Positions 6,139 through 6,371 of a stretch of DNA of 6,371 nt are shown here, one piece after another (the stretch's first letter is position 1; each line of letters opens with the position of its first letter). Under the pieces are notes generated by a model. That model saw nothing but the letters and a program-made list of their open reading frames with translations. It did not search any database and had not been told where the DNA came from. Position numbers and translations under genes: made by a program. Source of the DNA: Candidatus Omnitrophota bacterium (GTDB taxonomy: Bacteria; Omnitrophota; Gorgyraeia; JAHIPI01); contig JAUWWU010000057.1 in the NCBI GenBank assembly GCA_030616695.1, positions 1-6,371 on the forward strand, in the 5' to 3' direction.

Positions 6139-6371
6139 TCAGCCTCTGGCTGAGATTTTTTCGGTCGTGCCGCCGGCCGCTTTTATCTTTTCGACAGCGC
6201 TTTTAGAGAACGAATGTGCCTGCACGGTCAAAGATTTTTTGATATCTCCCGCCCCAAGGACCTTAACTCGTCTTTCGGCGCTTTTTATAAGATCGGCGTC
6301 TCTCATCTTTTGCGGATCGACCGCCTCATCCTTGCGGAATTTGTTTAGGTCCTCGACGTTTACGATCTGGC
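6139..6371 (-). CDS. rplO: Ribosomal protein L15, C-terminal part (5' end outside window)
   Basis: The last 76 codons of an open frame ending in TGA (6141-6139); the start lies beyond the right edge. The visible sequence begins QIVNVEDLNKF and runs through DADLIKSAERRVKVLGAGDI to AHSFSKSAVEKIKAAGG. This is the well-known C-terminal half of L15, with the VKVLG strand and the SFSKSA...I..AGG motif. L15 is a large-subunit assembly protein. The frame is confirmed by the family match and by secY following 28 nt later, the classic rplO-secY order of the spc operon. The frame has no break in the visible part. The L15 assignment is firm, though half of the protein or more is missing from view. Confidence 0.95.
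   Translation of the reverse strand, partial: QIVNVEDLNKFRKDEAVDPQKMRDADLIKSAERRVKVLGAGDIKKSLTVQAHSFSKSAVEKIKAAGGTTEKISARG

Overview
The window is a stretch of the bacterial spc/alpha ribosomal-protein supercluster. Every gene lies on the minus strand, so transcription runs from high to low coordinates. In transcription order it holds rplO (L15, C-terminal part only), secY, adk, map, infA, rpmJ, rpsM, rpsK, rpsD, rpoA and rplQ (L17, running off the left end). rpmJ (37 aa) and the rplO fragment were found by direct reading of the minus strand. No RNA gene, mobile element, CRISPR array, promoter or terminator could be supported.

Layout: the right end (about 6139-6371) is the rplO 3' part. secY (4767-6110) encodes the ten-helix translocon channel. 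adk, map and infA (3154-4765) encode a zinc-lid adenylate kinase, a type I methionine aminopeptidase and initiation factor IF-1. 1562-3153 carries L36, S13, S11 and S4, and 1-1542 carries the RNA polymerase alpha subunit and L17. All junctions are tight: overlaps of 22 and 4 nt, one direct abutment, two 1-nt gaps, and the rest 15-28 nt. This is what one expects of a single polycistronic transcript with extensive translational coupling. There is no gene-free stretch longer than 28 nt.

The genes cooperate in protein synthesis and its immediate follow-up: ribosome assembly (L15, L36, S13, S11, S4, L17), initiation (IF-1), N-terminal methionine removal (MetAP), membrane insertion or export (SecY), nucleotide balance (Adk) and transcription (RpoA).

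Organism: a bacterium of moderate GC content, judged by eye near 45-50%. It uses AUA and AGA/AGG codons freely even in ribosomal-protein genes. The order combines the adk-map-infA block known from Firmicutes and many other phyla with rpsD inside the alpha operon, as in Proteobacteria and others. Together with the SecY and RpoA sequence flavour this weakly suggests an uncultured lineage near Omnitrophota or the PVC group. That placement is an impression, not a computed result.

The window is mostly ordinary. The points worth a second look are the long Lys/Glu-rich tail on L17, three non-AUG start codons each with a strong Shine-Dalgarno sequence, the 22-nt map/infA overlap, a full set of cysteine-containing zinc-site proteins, and the lack of room for an E. 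coli-type S4 leader. I see no undescribed system here.
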